NCBI RefSeq assembly: GCF_001414055.1
Contig: NZ_CP013002.1
Span: 2,790,001 to 2,854,000, forward strand
Direction: 5' to 3'
From: Caulobacter henricii
GTDB taxonomy: Bacteria > Pseudomonadota > Alphaproteobacteria > Caulobacterales > Caulobacteraceae
Length of the DNA: 64,000 bases
Part shown: positions 8,139-17,753 of the stretch, in pieces
Position numbering within the stretch: position 1 is the stretch's first letter
Layout of the letters: the number at the start of each line of letters is the position of its first letter
Translations under genes and position numbers: made by a program
The notes under the pieces: model-generated
The model's input: the letters and a program-made list of their open reading frames with translations, nothing else
Databases searched by the model: none
Told to the model about the DNA's origin: nothing

Positions 8139-8798
8139 TCAGGCGAGGCAGTCGATCAGGAAACGCGCGCCGAGCTGGAGGCCGGGTTCATCGATGCTGT
8201 GGCCAAGGCCAGGCGAAACATGGGCTGCGACGTCGAAGTCCAGGCCCTTGAGCTGGAGCTGGGCCTGGTGCAGCGCTTCGACGGGCAGGACGTCGTCGCG
8301 GTCGCCGTGGACGAGCAGAATGGGTGGCTTGGTCACGACCTCGGCGGCCAAGGCGTCTGGGTCGGCCAGCATGCCGGAGAAGCCGATGATGCCGGCCAGG
8401 GCCTTGGCCCGGCGCGGCCCGACATGCAGCGCCATCATCGTGCCCTGACTGAATCCGACCAGGGCCAGCCTGTCCTCGCTGAGGCCATGGGCGGCGAGCT
8501 GGGCGTCGATATAGGCGTTCAGAGCCGGGGCCGAGACGCGGACGCCCGCCGCGCGCGCCGCCGGCGTCAGGCTGGTCAGGGACCACCATTGCCGGCCGTA
8601 GGGAACGCCGTCGCAGGGCTGGGGCGCGTCGGGCGAAAGGAACAGCGTGTCGGGCAAGGCAGAGGCCCAGTAAGGGGCCAGGTCGATCAGGTCCGCGCCG
8701 TTCGATCCATAGCCGTGCAGGAAGATCACCAGGGATTTGGCCGGGCCGCCCGAGATTGGCGACGCGCTGGGACCGTCAAGCATGGGGATCTGGGTCAT
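8139..8798 (-). CDS. Phospholipase/carboxylesterase family alpha/beta hydrolase
   Basis: From ATG 8798 the protein has 219 residues and begins MTQIPMLDGP, the usual start of this family. Family motifs are LVIFLHGYGSNGADL (oxyanion loop), LALVGFSQGTMMAL (nucleophile Ser in GFSQG), LVHGDRDDVLP (Asp) and GLGHSIDEPG (His). These enzymes hydrolyse short acyl esters or lysophospholipids in the cytoplasm. It reads into the GNAT gene on the same strand with about 14 bp between them, so the pair is probably one transcript. Confidence 0.9.
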   Translation of the reverse strand: MTQIPMLDGPSASPISGGPAKSLVIFLHGYGSNGADLIDLAPYWASALPDTLFLSPDAPQPCDGVPYGRQWWSLTSLTPAARAAGVRVSAPALNAYIDAQLAAHGLSEDRLALVGFSQGTMMALHVGPRRAKALAGIIGFSGMLADPDALAAEVVTKPPILLVHGDRDDVLPVEALHQAQLQLKGLDFDVAAHVSPGLGHSIDEPGLQLGARFLIDCLA

Positions 8799-9031
8799 GG
8801 CGGTTCCTGTTCGAGTAGGGAGATCACTATAGCCGCCTGGGCACGGCTGCGTCGCGCGCCAAGACTTAACCGGGGGATCCCAGGACAGCTTTGGCACCCT
8901 CCCCTTGCTTCCGCCTTGCCCAATCAGGTCAGAAGTGAATTAATACAATCTGGACGTGTTTCGCTTTTCGAGCTTACCTTTCGCTTCAATCTCGGTGAAC
9001 GCGAAACGGTCCACCGAAGGGAGCGCGACGA
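8799..9031. other. Intergenic region, AT-richer, left of the integrase module
   Basis: This stretch separates the esterase promoter side from the short integrase-linked ORFs. It includes a low-GC patch at about 8935-8990 that may carry promoters. No gene is supported. Confidence 0.35.
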
Positions 9032-9148
9032 ATGGCTTTCCTTTCACCCCCGTCCAAATCGACGCTGACCCGGACATCAGCCCAGATTCCGGCCCATTAC
9101 GTCGCCGGCCGGCCATTGCGGCGCCTGGCCGCAGAGCCGGTCGCATGA
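9032..9148 (+). CDS. Possible 38-residue ORF of the integrase module
   Basis: ATG at 9032 follows an AGGGAG ribosome-binding sequence and encodes a short basic peptide beginning MAFLSPPSKSTLTRT. Its TGA overlaps a following ATG (ATGA at 9145-9148), an operon-like arrangement. It matches no family I recognise. It could be a relic or a leader of the following decayed gene. Confidence 0.3.
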   Translation: MAFLSPPSKSTLTRTSAQIPAHYVAGRPLRRLAAEPVA

Positions 9149-9267
9149 GCGCCCTGCCCGCCTCGATCCCTGACAACGCCGTCCGCATCCCGCCCGGCGA
9201 CCGGCTGACCGAAACACGGACAAGTCAAGGCCACGACCGGCTTCTGCGCCTTGGAGGGGAGCGGACC

Positions 9268-9527
9268 ATGAGCACAATTGTACTTCAGCCGCGCTCTGAC
9301 TGCGGAAGAGGCTGCGGCCTCTATCGCCGTACCCAAGGCCCCTGGGTTCGCAAGGCTCGGGGAAGGTCAAGGTTGGCGTGTTCATGCACTACGACCGGTA
9401 CGCCTTGGACGCCCTGGAGGCACATTCTGACGGGATCGGCACCCTGAACCCACCTCAGCAGACCGACACCGGTGTCGGCACCCCAGAAGACCCGGAGGTA
9501 GCCCTTGAACGGTTCCTTGCCCCTTAG
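9268..9527 (+). pseudogene. Decayed small helix-turn-helix (excisionase-like) gene upstream of the integrase
   Basis: A strong GGAGGGGA ribosome-binding site sits 8 bp before ATG 9268, yet the protein-like sequence is split over frames. One frame gives YFSRALTAEEAAASIAVPK, typical of an HTH start. A second gives WVRKA. A third gives GKVKVGVFMHYDRYALDALE and runs to TAG 9525-9527. Placed in order they resemble a MerR/excisionase-type DNA-binding protein of about 80 residues that has lost its frame twice or more. Its end overlaps the integrase start by 23 bp. Sequencing error is an alternative. Confidence 0.45.
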
Positions 9528-10659
9528 AAAGCTGCTTCCCGGCGTGCATCGTGTGACGTTGCACTCAAAAACCTCAGTTTCAGAATATTGGTACGCTTGG
9601 CGCGGCGGTCCACGCATTCTGAGGGTCAAGGCGCGTAGTGACGATGAACTGGCCCGTCTCGTCGCCAAGGCTGCGCCGGACGCCATCCTGGCCTTCAAGG
9701 ACCTTTCCTATAGCGGCGGCGACACCGTCACCCTCGATGACCTGATTACCCGCTACCTGATCGCCCTGCAGGCTATGGCCGGCGCGCCGCGCACCAAGCA
9801 GGACATGCGGGGCTACCTGGAGAAGATCAGAGAGGACCTCGGTGCCCTGGACATTCGGGCGCTGGAGAGCAAGCAGGCGCGCCTGTTTCTGATCAAATGG
9901 CGCGACAGACGCTCAGCCACGCCCAAGACGGCCGATCAATTGCTGGGCGCCCTGTCGAAAGTCATCCTGTGGGCGGTGGATCGCGGCGAACTGTCGAGCA
10001 ACCCGATCGCCGACGTCAGAGGTCTTTATACACCCCCGGATCGCTCGGCGCTCATCTGGGAGGCCCAGCATCTGGAAATCCTCTTCAAGTACGCAAACCC
10101 TGCCTTTGTCAGCCTGGTGCAGGTGGCGATTCACACAGGCCTGCGACTTGGCGACCTGCGGAGGCTGAACTGGAGCGCGGTGGGGCGAGATGCCATCGTC
10201 TTCCAAACCGGGAAATCCAATCGCAAGCGCACGGTCGTGATTCCGATCACCGACCCGCTGCGGGCCATACTCGACGCCCTGCCGCGTTATGACTCGGTCA
10301 CGGTTCTGAACTCCGCCCGTGGCCGGCCGTGGTCTGAAGGCGGTGTTGAAGGCGCGATCCAAGCCGCCAAGCGAAAGGCGCTGGCCGCGGCGCAGGCCGA
10401 GCGCGGACCCGACGCCGTCACCAGAATCCAGCACCTGCGCATCCACGACATGCGCGGCACGGCCGCGACCAATTTCATGGTCCATGGCGGCCTGGAAGAC
10501 GAGGATATTGCCACCATCCTGGGCTGGAAACCGGACGCGGTCGGAGAGATCCGGCGCCGCTATATCAGCGGCCAGGCCATTGGCTTGGCCATCGTCCGAC
10601 GGATGCGCGAGAACAGAGCCAGGGCTGAGATTGTAAAGGCCGCTGTAAAAACGGCCTGA
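9505..10659 (+). CDS. Tyrosine recombinase / phage-type integrase
   Basis: This 384-residue integrase starts at TTG 9505, chosen because GGAGGTA lies 4 bp before it. An N-terminal core-binding domain (about 75-165) precedes the catalytic domain. Catalytic residues are R214 (HTGLRLGDLRR), K237 (TGKSNRKR), H314 and R317 (HDMRGTAATN), W341 (ILGWKP, in the position usually held by His, a tolerated change) and Y353 (RRRYISG). It should catalyse site-specific integration or excision. Its stop is 40 bp from the 3' end of tRNA-Gln on the opposite strand, the usual setting for integration into a tRNA gene, with the element extending to the left. Confidence 0.93.
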   Translation: MNGSLPLRKLLPGVHRVTLHSKTSVSEYWYAWRGGPRILRVKARSDDELARLVAKAAPDAILAFKDLSYSGGDTVTLDDLITRYLIALQAMAGAPRTKQDMRGYLEKIREDLGALDIRALESKQARLFLIKWRDRRSATPKTADQLLGALSKVILWAVDRGELSSNPIADVRGLYTPPDRSALIWEAQHLEILFKYANPAFVSLVQVAIHTGLRLGDLRRLNWSAVGRDAIVFQTGKSNRKRTVVIPITDPLRAILDALPRYDSVTVLNSARGRPWSEGGVEGAIQAAKRKALAAAQAERGPDAVTRIQHLRIHDMRGTAATNFMVHGGLEDEDIATILGWKPDAVGEIRRRYISGQAIGLAIVRRMRENRARAEIVKAAVKTA

Positions 10660-10698
10660 GGGTCCCCCGAAGGGACGAGCTAAGTCTTTGAAAAGTAG

Positions 10699-10772
10699 TG
10701 GCTGGGGAACTAGGACTCGAACCTAGAATGACGGTACCAAAAACCGGAGTGTTACCATTACACCATTCCCCA
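10699..10772 (-). tRNA. tRNA-Gln (anticodon UUG)
   Basis: The 74 nt fold into a cloverleaf: acceptor TGGGGAA paired with TTCCCCA, D arm GTGT/ACAC, anticodon loop TTTTGGT with anticodon TTG, T arm CTAGG-TTCGAGT-CCTAG, and an encoded CCA. The anticodon stem has one C-T mismatch at its base. It is the probable attachment site for the neighbouring integrase. Confidence 0.95.
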
Positions 10773-10881
10773 GCAGGAACGGCCTAGCCCTTCCGGGCCC
10801 GACGAGGCGGTGGAGATAGCGCAGGAGTCGGCAGGATGCAACGGCGCTTTCAACTTCTTTTTCACGGGCCTGATTTGACCC

Positions 10882-10910
10882 TTGCGACAGAGCGATCGCG
10901 TCTCTATAAG
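10882..10910 (+). promoter_or_regulatory. Probable housekeeping promoter of tRNA-Pro
   Basis: A TTGCGA -35 element (10882-10887) and a TATAAG -10 element (10905-10910) are separated by exactly 17 bp, placing the transcript start about 7 bp before the tRNA. Confidence 0.6.
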
Positions 10911-10923
10911 CCGCCCTCCAAGT

Positions 10924-11000
10924 CGGAGTGTGGCTCAGTCTGGTAGAGCACTGCGTTCGGGACGCAGGGGTCGCAGGTTCAAATCCTGCCACTCCGACCA
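10924..11000 (+). tRNA. tRNA-Pro (anticodon CGG)
   Basis: The 77-nt cloverleaf has acceptor CGGAGTG/CACTCCG, D arm GCTC/GAGC, anticodon stem CTGCG/CGCAG with loop TTCGGGA (anticodon CGG), T arm GCAGG/CCTGC and an encoded CCA. Confidence 0.96.
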
Positions 11001-11127
11001 TCTTCTCCCGTTTCAAAATCCTTTTTGTTTCCGTGACGTGCGGCTTATCGCCTGCGTTGCGCGCAGTTCATTTGTACGGCGGCGCGACTGCCGTTAGCCT
11101 GCGCGGAGTTTGCAAGCGGGATCGTCG

Positions 11128-12915
11128 ATGAAGCAGTTCCTCCTGACCGTGGCCGGCGTATTCGTCGGCCTGGTGTTGTTCCTGGTCGGCGTACCCTTCC
11201 TGCTGATCGTCATGGCCGCCGGAGCCGCGCGCCCCGCGCCGGTTCCCGCCCATTCGGTCCTGCATCTGGACCTGCGCGGCGGCCTGACCGATCAAGCGGC
11301 CCAGAACCCCTTCGCCGCCTTCAGCGGCGGCGGCGGCGGCTCAGTGATGTCGGTCATCGAGACCCTGCGTCGGGCCGAGAGCGACGACAAGGTCAAGGCG
11401 CTGTTCGTACGTTTGCCCGAGGGCGGCATTGCCCCGGCCACGGCTGACGAACTGCGGCTGGCCTTCAAGCATTTCCGCACCGTCGGCAAGAAGCCGATCT
11501 ACGCCCACAGCCAGGGCCTCTATCCCTCTGGCATGGTGACCTCGACCTATATGCTGGGCGCGGCCTCCAGCGAATACTGGATGCAGCCCGACAGTTCGTT
11601 CCAGGCGGTCGGCGTCGCCAGCGAGGCGATGTTCTTCAAGCGCTTCTTCGACAAGTACGGCGTCAAGGCCGAGTACGAGCAGCGCCATGAGTACAAGAAC
11701 GCCGTCAATCCCTACCTCTACAGCGACTACACCCCGGCCCACCGGGAGTCGGCCCTCTCCTGGATGGGCTCGGTCTATCGCACGGCCCTGACCACGGCCG
11801 CCGCCGACCGCATGAAGGATCCCGCGGTCCTGATCCGCGACCTCGAGGCCGGTCCCTACAGCGCCCAGGAAGCCCAGGCCAAGGGCCTGATCGACCGCGT
11901 CGGTCAGGTTCATGACGTCCAGACCCTGGCCCTGTCACGTGCCGGCAAGGGTGCCAAGCTGATCGATTTCGATGACTATGCCGCCCGCTCAAAGCGGCCG
12001 ACGACCAAGACTGGCCCGGCCATTGCCGTGATCGGTGCCGAGGGTCCGATCGTCACCGGCACCAGCGGCTCGGCCTCGCCGTTCGGTGGCGAATCCACCG
12101 TCTATTCCGACGACGTGGCCAAGGCCCTTTACGACGCGGCGGCCGACAAGGACGTCAAGGCCATCGTCTTCCGGGTTTCCTCGCCCGGCGGGTCCGACAC
12201 CGCCTCCGAGCAGATCCTGGCCGCCGTCAAGGCCGCCAAGGCCGCCGGCAAGCCGGTAGTGGTCAGCATGGGCACCTATGCCGCCTCGGGCGGCTACTGG
12301 ATCAGCAGCGCGGCCTCGTCGATCATTGCCGAACCCACCACCCTGACCGGCTCGATCGGGGTCTACGGCGGCAAGTTCGCCATCGGCGACGCCCTGGCCC
12401 GCTTCGGCGTCGACACCCGCCAGGTGCAGGTCGGCGGTGACTATGCCGGCGCTTTCGGAAGTGGCGAGGGCTTCACCGATGACCAGCGCGCCAAGTTCGC
12501 CGGCTGGATGGACCGCATCTATGCCGGTTTCATCACCCGGGTCGCCGAAGGCCGCAAATTGCCGCCCGAGCGCGTGCGCGAGATCGCCAAGGGCCGGGTC
12601 TGGACCGGAGAACAGGCCAAGCAGCTGGGCCTGGTCGACGAGTTGGGGGGCTTCTATCAGGCGGTCGACAAGGCCAAGAGCCTGGCCAATCTGAAGGGTG
12701 AGGTCCGGCTCAAGCCGATGAATGGCGGGCAGTCACCGTTGGAAGCCTTTGAACGCGCCCTCGGCGTCAGCTCGACCTCCATGCGGACCCTGGCGGCTTC
12801 GGCCTGGATCCTGGGAGACCCTCGCGCGGAGGCCATTCTCGACGACCTCGCGACCGCCCGACTTCGCGCTGCGCCCGGCGGTGCCTCGGTGCTGGCCGAT
12901 ACGCCGATCCACTAG
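11128..12915 (+). CDS. sppA: Signal peptide peptidase SppA, 67K type
   Basis: The 595-residue inner-membrane serine protease is of the double-domain (E. coli-like) type. The start at ATG 11128 gives [14 protein letters not shown] and one N-terminal membrane anchor. Catalytic residues are K190 ([11 protein letters not shown]) in the first half and S387 ([12 protein letters not shown]) in the second, the Ser-Lys dyad that forms between the two repeated domains. It degrades leftover signal peptides. The gene stands alone after tRNA-Pro, and a GC-rich hairpin follows it. Confidence 0.93.
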   Translation: MKQFLLTVAGVFVGLVLFLVGVPFLLIVMAAGAARPAPVPAHSVLHLDLRGGLTDQAAQNPFAAFSGGGGGSVMSVIETLRRAESDDKVKALFVRLPEGGIAPATADELRLAFKHFRTVGKKPIYAHSQGLYPSGMVTSTYMLGAASSEYWMQPDSSFQAVGVASEAMFFKRFFDKYGVKAEYEQRHEYKNAVNPYLYSDYTPAHRESALSWMGSVYRTALTTAAADRMKDPAVLIRDLEAGPYSAQEAQAKGLIDRVGQVHDVQTLALSRAGKGAKLIDFDDYAARSKRPTTKTGPAIAVIGAEGPIVTGTSGSASPFGGESTVYSDDVAKALYDAAADKDVKAIVFRVSSPGGSDTASEQILAAVKAAKAAGKPVVVSMGTYAASGGYWISSAASSIIAEPTTLTGSIGVYGGKFAIGDALARFGVDTRQVQVGGDYAGAFGSGEGFTDDQRAKFAGWMDRIYAGFITRVAEGRKLPPERVREIAKGRVWTGEQAKQLGLVDELGGFYQAVDKAKSLANLKGEVRLKPMNGGQSPLEAFERALGVSSTSMRTLAASAWILGDPRAEAILDDLATARLRAAPGGASVLADTPIH

Positions 12916-12926
12916 ACCTCGACGTG

Positions 12927-12960
12927 GACGGGGGACGGCGCTATGGCGTCGCCCCCCGTC
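12927..12960 (+). terminator. GC-rich hairpin after sppA
   Basis: A GACGGGGG / CCCCCGTC stem with further inner pairing around a TATG loop lies 12 bp after the sppA stop. No T-tract follows, so it is a weak or RNA-stabilising terminator candidate. Confidence 0.5.
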
Positions 12961-12995
12961 AGCCGCTCTCACGACCCAGATCCGGATAGCCTGCC

Positions 12996-14462
12996 ATGAC
13001 CCCGAGCGCCTCTGACCTCCTGGCCGAGGCCGTGCGCGCCTTTCAGGCGCGTGACCGCGACTATGCCGCCGGCCTCCTGGCCCGCCTGAATGCCGAAGAC
13101 GCCCCCCTCGGCGATGACTGGGGGGCCGTGGCGCGTCTGGCCGCCACGGTGGGCGAGGTCTCCGTCGCTCTGGCCGCCAGCCGCCGGCATGTGGCCCTCA
13201 AGCCCTATGACGTCGAGCGACGCCTGGCCTACGGGGCCCTGCTGGCGGAATGCGGTCGCATCGAAGGGGCCGAGAAGGCGACCCGCGCCTTCCTGCCCAA
13301 TGCGCCCCGGGATGCTCGCCTGCACCTTCTGCTGGGCACCTGCCAGGCACAACTGGGCAAGACCGAAGCCGCCCTGGCCGATCTTCGCACCGTCCTGGAC
13401 CTCGACCCGGCCCCGGCCCTCATCAGCGCCGCCTGGCTCGCCATCGCCGACCTGAAACGCTTCACCGCAGATGATCCGGACATCGCCACCCTGCAGGCCC
13501 TGATCCTGGCCACGGGCGACGCCACGCCCAGCGGGCTCTACTATGCACTGGCCAAGGCCCTGGACGACGCCGGTGAGGTCGAGGCCGCCTTCGAGGCCTA
13601 TGAGACCGGAGCCCGCTCCGCCCGGGCCCTGAACCCGCCCAACCTCGCCGCATCACGCGACTTCGTCGACCAGGTGATCGCCGGCTTCACGCGCGAGAGC
13701 CTGGCCAAGCTGCCGCCCAGCACTGCGGACAGCGACCGGCCGATCTTTGTTCTGGGCCTGCCGCGCTCGGGCACAACCCTGGTCGAGCAGATCCTGGCCA
13801 GTCACAGCGGCGTCAAGGACGGGGCCGAGCTCAACCTGTTCCGAGCCGCGACCATGGCCCTTGGCGGCTACACGCCCTCCGATGTCTCACGCCTGGCCTT
13901 CTTCCCGGGTAGCGAAAATGTCTGGACCCTGTTTGGCCGGGTCTATCTGCACTTGCTCGACGAGCGCTTTGGCCCCGAAGGCCGGATTGTCGACAAGACC
14001 CTCAACCACACCCGCATGGTCGGGCTGATCCACCACGTTCTGCCGGGCGCCAAGTTCGTCTGGCTGCGCCGTGATCCGGCCGATACGGCCCTGTCCTGCT
14101 TCAGGAGCCACTTCGTCAGCGGCCTGAACTGGAGCTGGTCCCTGGAGGACATAGCGGCCCATTTTGCGGACGAGGACCGCCTGCACGCGCACTGGAGCGA
14201 GCAGTTCCCCGAGGCGATCCTGACCGTGCCCTATGAGGACCTTGTTCAGGATCCCGAGATCTGGATCGCCCGTATCCTCGAGCACTGCGGCCTGCCCTTC
14301 CAGTCCGGTGTTCGCGACTTCCACCTGACCGAACGGGCCGTGACGACCTCCAGCTCCAGCCAGGTTCGGCAACCGCTGAATGTCCGCGGCATCGGGGCCT
14401 GGCGACGTTATGAAGCCCACATGCGGCCGTTCCTCGACGCCTATGGTGGACATCCGGCCTGA
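12996..14462 (+). CDS. TPR-containing sulfotransferase
   Basis: The 488-residue protein has an N-terminal half of alpha-helical TPR-like repeats (about 5-220; for example LAYGALLAECGRIEGAEKA and LHLLLGTCQAQLGKTEAAL). The C-terminal sulfotransferase domain opens with the PAPS-binding loop GLPRSGTTLVEQIL (about 254-267). VWLRRDPADTALSCFRSHF supplies the 3'-phosphate contact region. It should transfer sulfate from PAPS to a protein, sugar or lipid; the TPR part probably binds the acceptor. It has no signal peptide. It is the only gene of its transcript, ending in a strong terminator. Confidence 0.88.
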   Translation: MTPSASDLLAEAVRAFQARDRDYAAGLLARLNAEDAPLGDDWGAVARLAATVGEVSVALAASRRHVALKPYDVERRLAYGALLAECGRIEGAEKATRAFLPNAPRDARLHLLLGTCQAQLGKTEAALADLRTVLDLDPAPALISAAWLAIADLKRFTADDPDIATLQALILATGDATPSGLYYALAKALDDAGEVEAAFEAYETGARSARALNPPNLAASRDFVDQVIAGFTRESLAKLPPSTADSDRPIFVLGLPRSGTTLVEQILASHSGVKDGAELNLFRAATMALGGYTPSDVSRLAFFPGSENVWTLFGRVYLHLLDERFGPEGRIVDKTLNHTRMVGLIHHVLPGAKFVWLRRDPADTALSCFRSHFVSGLNWSWSLEDIAAHFADEDRLHAHWSEQFPEAILTVPYEDLVQDPEIWIARILEHCGLPFQSGVRDFHLTERAVTTSSSSQVRQPLNVRGIGAWRRYEAHMRPFLDAYGGHPA

Positions 14463-14485
14463 GGCGAGCGGCGCTGCACAGAAAG

Positions 14486-14517
14486 AAAGGGCGGAGACCT
14501 CGGTCTCCGCCCTTTCT
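14486..14517 (+). terminator. Intrinsic terminator after the sulfotransferase
   Basis: A near-perfect 15-bp stem (AAAGGGCGGAGACC paired with GGTCTCCGCCCTTT) with a two-base loop is followed by a T-rich stretch. Confidence 0.85.
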
Positions 14518-14552
14518 GTTTGTCGCTCCGCCAGTGCATCAGCCCAAAGAAA

Positions 14553-14579
14553 AGGGGCAGGCCTTGCGGCCTGCCCCCT
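14553..14579 (-). terminator. Intrinsic terminator after the TonB receptor
   Basis: The stem AGGGGCAGGCC / GGCCTGCCCCCT with a TTGC loop is followed on the minus strand by TTTTCTTT, 25 bp beyond the receptor stop codon. Confidence 0.85.
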
Positions 14580-14603
14580 GACTTGGTCGTTGATCAGGTC
14601 TGA

Positions 14604-17600
14604 TTAGAAGACCAGATCGAAGCCCAGACGCACCGAACGCGGGGTCATGTAGGCCAGCGGGGCGCGATAGTTGACGTTGACCGCGCCGCTGTCCAGTTCG
14701 CCGAACTCGTTGGTTTCGACGGTCTTGCGCGTGTTGAACACGTTGAAGACGTCTGCGCGCAGGGTCAGGCCGTTTTCCGGCAGGAAGCCGAACGACGGAA
14801 CCGTGTAGCGAGCCGACAGGTCGAGGCGATAGGTCCAGGGGTCGCTGAACACCGAACCGCGCGGCGAGGAAACGCCGTTGCAGTAGTGCGACAGAGCGCC
14901 ATAGGCCGAGTTCAGGATCGGATCATTCGGGTTGAAGCCCATGCAGCCGTACTTGCGGCCCGAGGTCACCAAACCGTTGGCACCGACCAGGAAGCTGTCG
15001 GTCACCTGGTACGAACCGTACAGCTTCAGGACGTGCGCCCGGTGGTTGGGGAGCAGACCATAGGCACCTTCGGTCAGGCCGGGGGTGTCGAAGTCGGCGG
15101 TGATGCCGGCGTCGGTCTGGCCACCGGCGTAGTCGGTCTTCACGTAGCCTTCGTAGTTACCCTTCGATTCCGAGAGGGTGTACGAACCGTTCAGAGCCCA
15201 CTTGCCGTCGAACGCACGGTCGAACTGCATTTGCAGGGCGATGTACTGGCGATCGACCTTCGGGTACTTCAGCTGCTCGGCGCTGAAGGTGATGGTGCGG
15301 ACGGCGGTTTCACCCGGCAGCGGGTCCGACAGGACGATCGTCTGGGCCAGGCCCGGATTGATGATCGTGTACTGGTGGAAGCCGCTGAACACGTCTTCGC
15401 AACCGGCGATGCCCTTTTCCTTACAATAGGCCTGGACAGCGTAGTCGACCGACACGTCATCGGCGGCGCGCAGCGACTTGCGGAAGGTCAGCGTAGCGCC
15501 GGCTTTCCACAGCGAGTCGAAGCGGTGTTCGTAACCGAGGATGTATTCGTCATCGGCGGTCGACTTCAGGTCGCGGCTGATGTTCGAGACGAACGGCTGG
15601 ATCGTGCCGTTGTTACGAACCGTACAACCCCGAACGCCCGCCGTACCGACGCCGCCCGGCAGACAGATGGCCGAGTTGGCGAAGCCGGTGATCTGGGTGC
15701 CAATGCCGGACAGCGGCAGGCCCGAGATCGGGTTGACCTGAGCGGTGTTAACCGTGGTCGTGCCCGGGACGTACAGCTGGAAGCCAGCCGGCAGCAGGAA
15801 GAACGAGCTTTGGTCCAGGATGGCCGAGGCCTGACGGTACGAGGTGTTCGTCGCGACCGGCAGATAGTAGCGGCCGTAGTTGGCGAAGATCTTGTTGGTG
15901 CCGTCGTTGGTCGGATCCCAGGTCGCGCCCAGGCGGAAGGCGATTTCGTTGTCGAAGTCAACGAACACGCCGCCCTTGACGCCGCCGACATCGATGCCGC
16001 GGTTCTGGAACTGGTCGCGGCGAACGCCCAGGTTCAGGGTCAGGTTCGGCAGTACATCCCACGAGTCTTGCAGGTAGATGGCCTGGTTGCGAGCCGTGTA
16101 GGAGCCGCCGCCGATGAAGGTGCGGACGTCCAGATAGTAACGACCGGCGGCAACGCCGCGCGGATCGGTGGCCGAACCTTCACGATAGACGTAGTTGCCA
16201 CCGCCGTTGCGCTGCGACTGGTGGATCAGGGTCAGATCTTCGCGGTCGAAACCGGCGCGGATGTGGTGATCGCCCAGCAGGCTGACATAGATGTCGGCGT
16301 CAGCGCGGTAGAATTCGCGCGTGGTGGTGCGCGGTGCGTCCTGGCTGGCCGTGTTCTGGAAGCTGACCCGGCGGGTCGCGGTCGCGGCGGGCGAGCCGGC
16401 GCGGATCGACGACTGCACCAGCGGCGAGCCCGTCAGGGCCGACTTGGTGGCGTTGCGGTCCTTATTCAGGCCGTAGGCGGCCGACAGGGTCAGCCAGTCG
16501 GTGAAGCTGCCGGTGTACTTGGCGACGTAGCTGGTGGCGCCGTCTTCAAAGCGGGTGCCCGGCAGGACAGCGCCGTAGGTGTCGGCGGTGCCAGTGGCGC
16601 TATAGGTATAAGCGCGGCTGGAACGCTTGGTGACGCGCTGGGTGTCGATCAGCGTGAATTCCAGGTGCTGACGGTCGGTGATGTAACCGTCCAGCTTCAG
16701 GCCGTAGAAGGGGTCGCGGGCGACGTCGGTGTTGATCGAGCCGGCGGCCTTGGAGGCGTTGACCGACTTGTTGTCGCGCAGCTGGGCCAGACCGTAGAAG
16801 AACAGGCGATCTTCGATGATCGGACCGCCGACTTCAAAGACAACGTCCTTGTTTTCGACTTCGCGCAGCTTGCCGCGGGTCTGGTAGGTGTCCTTCTGGG
16901 CTTCGCCCAGGCTGTTCGGCGACCAGTTGCCGTGAACGGCGAAGGTGAAGTCGTTGGAACCCGACTTCGACACGGCGTTGACGATACCGCCGGTGGCGCG
17001 GCCGTATTCAGCGGCGTAACCGCCGGTCTTCACTTCAACGGACTTGTAGAACTCGAACGGCACGGTCGACGCGCCGATGTAGTTGTCGAAGTTCGTGATG
17101 TTCAGGCCGTTCAGGAAGAACGCGTTTTCAGCGACCGAGGCGCCGCTGATCGAGGTCTGACCGCGGAAGTTGGTCGACGAACCTTCGACGGTGCCGGGGG
17201 CCAGCAGGGTCAGGGCCGTGATGTTGCGGCCGATCGGAACCTGCTTTTGCAGCTCTTCGACGTCGATCGAGAGACCGGTCGTGGTCTGCGAGAAGTCGAG
17301 TTGCGGGTTGGCGGTGGCGGTGACGACGACTTCCGAAACGGTCGAGTCGGCCGAGGCCAGGGTGAAGTTGTAACCGGCTTCACCGCCGGCCTTGACGTTC
17401 AGGGCGCCGTCAGTGGTCGGCTGGAAGCCGTCCTTGCTGATCGAGACGGTGTAGGTACCGGCCGGCAGGGCCGGGCTGCGGAACTGGCCGCTACCGTCGG
17501 TGGTGAACGAACGGGTGAAGCCCTGGGCGTTCGACTTCACGGTCACGGCGGCGCCGGCGATCGGCGCACCGCTGCCGTCCAGCACGGTGCCGGCGAGGGC

Positions 17601-17753
17601 GCCGCTCGTATAGTCCTGGGCGCTTGCCAGGGTCGGGACGGCCGTGGCGACGGCCGTGATGGCCAGCGGCGCCGCGACCGACGCGAGGCCTGCCAGCAGC
17701 GTCGACGTCAGAAGACGTGCGCGAACGCTACCCTTTGTGGAATTCATGTTCAT
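14604..17753 (-). CDS. TonB-dependent receptor, Oar-like, with N-terminal carboxypeptidase-regulatory domain
   Basis: This is a 1049-residue outer-membrane receptor. Residues 1-46 form a long signal peptide ending in LASAQ. Residues 50-130 are a carboxypeptidase-regulatory-like beta-sandwich (GALAGTVLDGSGAPIAGAAV, GTYTVSISKDGF). A TonB box-like SEVVVTATAN is followed by the plug (about 145-270; ITALTLLAPGTVEG, AAEYGRATGGIVNAVSKSGS). The rest is a beta barrel ending in a terminal Phe (LGFDLVF), as needed for BAM insertion. The substrate is unknown; the regulatory domain is common in receptors for peptides or large polymers. It has its own terminator and a long upstream region. Confidence 0.94.
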   Translation of the reverse strand: MNMNSTKGSVRARLLTSTLLAGLASVAAPLAITAVATAVPTLASAQDYTSGALAGTVLDGSGAPIAGAAVTVKSNAQGFTRSFTTDGSGQFRSPALPAGTYTVSISKDGFQPTTDGALNVKAGGEAGYNFTLASADSTVSEVVVTATANPQLDFSQTTTGLSIDVEELQKQVPIGRNITALTLLAPGTVEGSSTNFRGQTSISGASVAENAFFLNGLNITNFDNYIGASTVPFEFYKSVEVKTGGYAAEYGRATGGIVNAVSKSGSNDFTFAVHGNWSPNSLGEAQKDTYQTRGKLREVENKDVVFEVGGPIIEDRLFFYGLAQLRDNKSVNASKAAGSINTDVARDPFYGLKLDGYITDRQHLEFTLIDTQRVTKRSSRAYTYSATGTADTYGAVLPGTRFEDGATSYVAKYTGSFTDWLTLSAAYGLNKDRNATKSALTGSPLVQSSIRAGSPAATATRRVSFQNTASQDAPRTTTREFYRADADIYVSLLGDHHIRAGFDREDLTLIHQSQRNGGGNYVYREGSATDPRGVAAGRYYLDVRTFIGGGSYTARNQAIYLQDSWDVLPNLTLNLGVRRDQFQNRGIDVGGVKGGVFVDFDNEIAFRLGATWDPTNDGTNKIFANYGRYYLPVATNTSYRQASAILDQSSFFLLPAGFQLYVPGTTTVNTAQVNPISGLPLSGIGTQITGFANSAICLPGGVGTAGVRGCTVRNNGTIQPFVSNISRDLKSTADDEYILGYEHRFDSLWKAGATLTFRKSLRAADDVSVDYAVQAYCKEKGIAGCEDVFSGFHQYTIINPGLAQTIVLSDPLPGETAVRTITFSAEQLKYPKVDRQYIALQMQFDRAFDGKWALNGSYTLSESKGNYEGYVKTDYAGGQTDAGITADFDTPGLTEGAYGLLPNHRAHVLKLYGSYQVTDSFLVGANGLVTSGRKYGCMGFNPNDPILNSAYGALSHYCNGVSSPRGSVFSDPWTYRLDLSARYTVPSFGFLPENGLTLRADVFNVFNTRKTVETNEFGELDSGAVNVNYRAPLAYMTPRSVRLGFDLVF

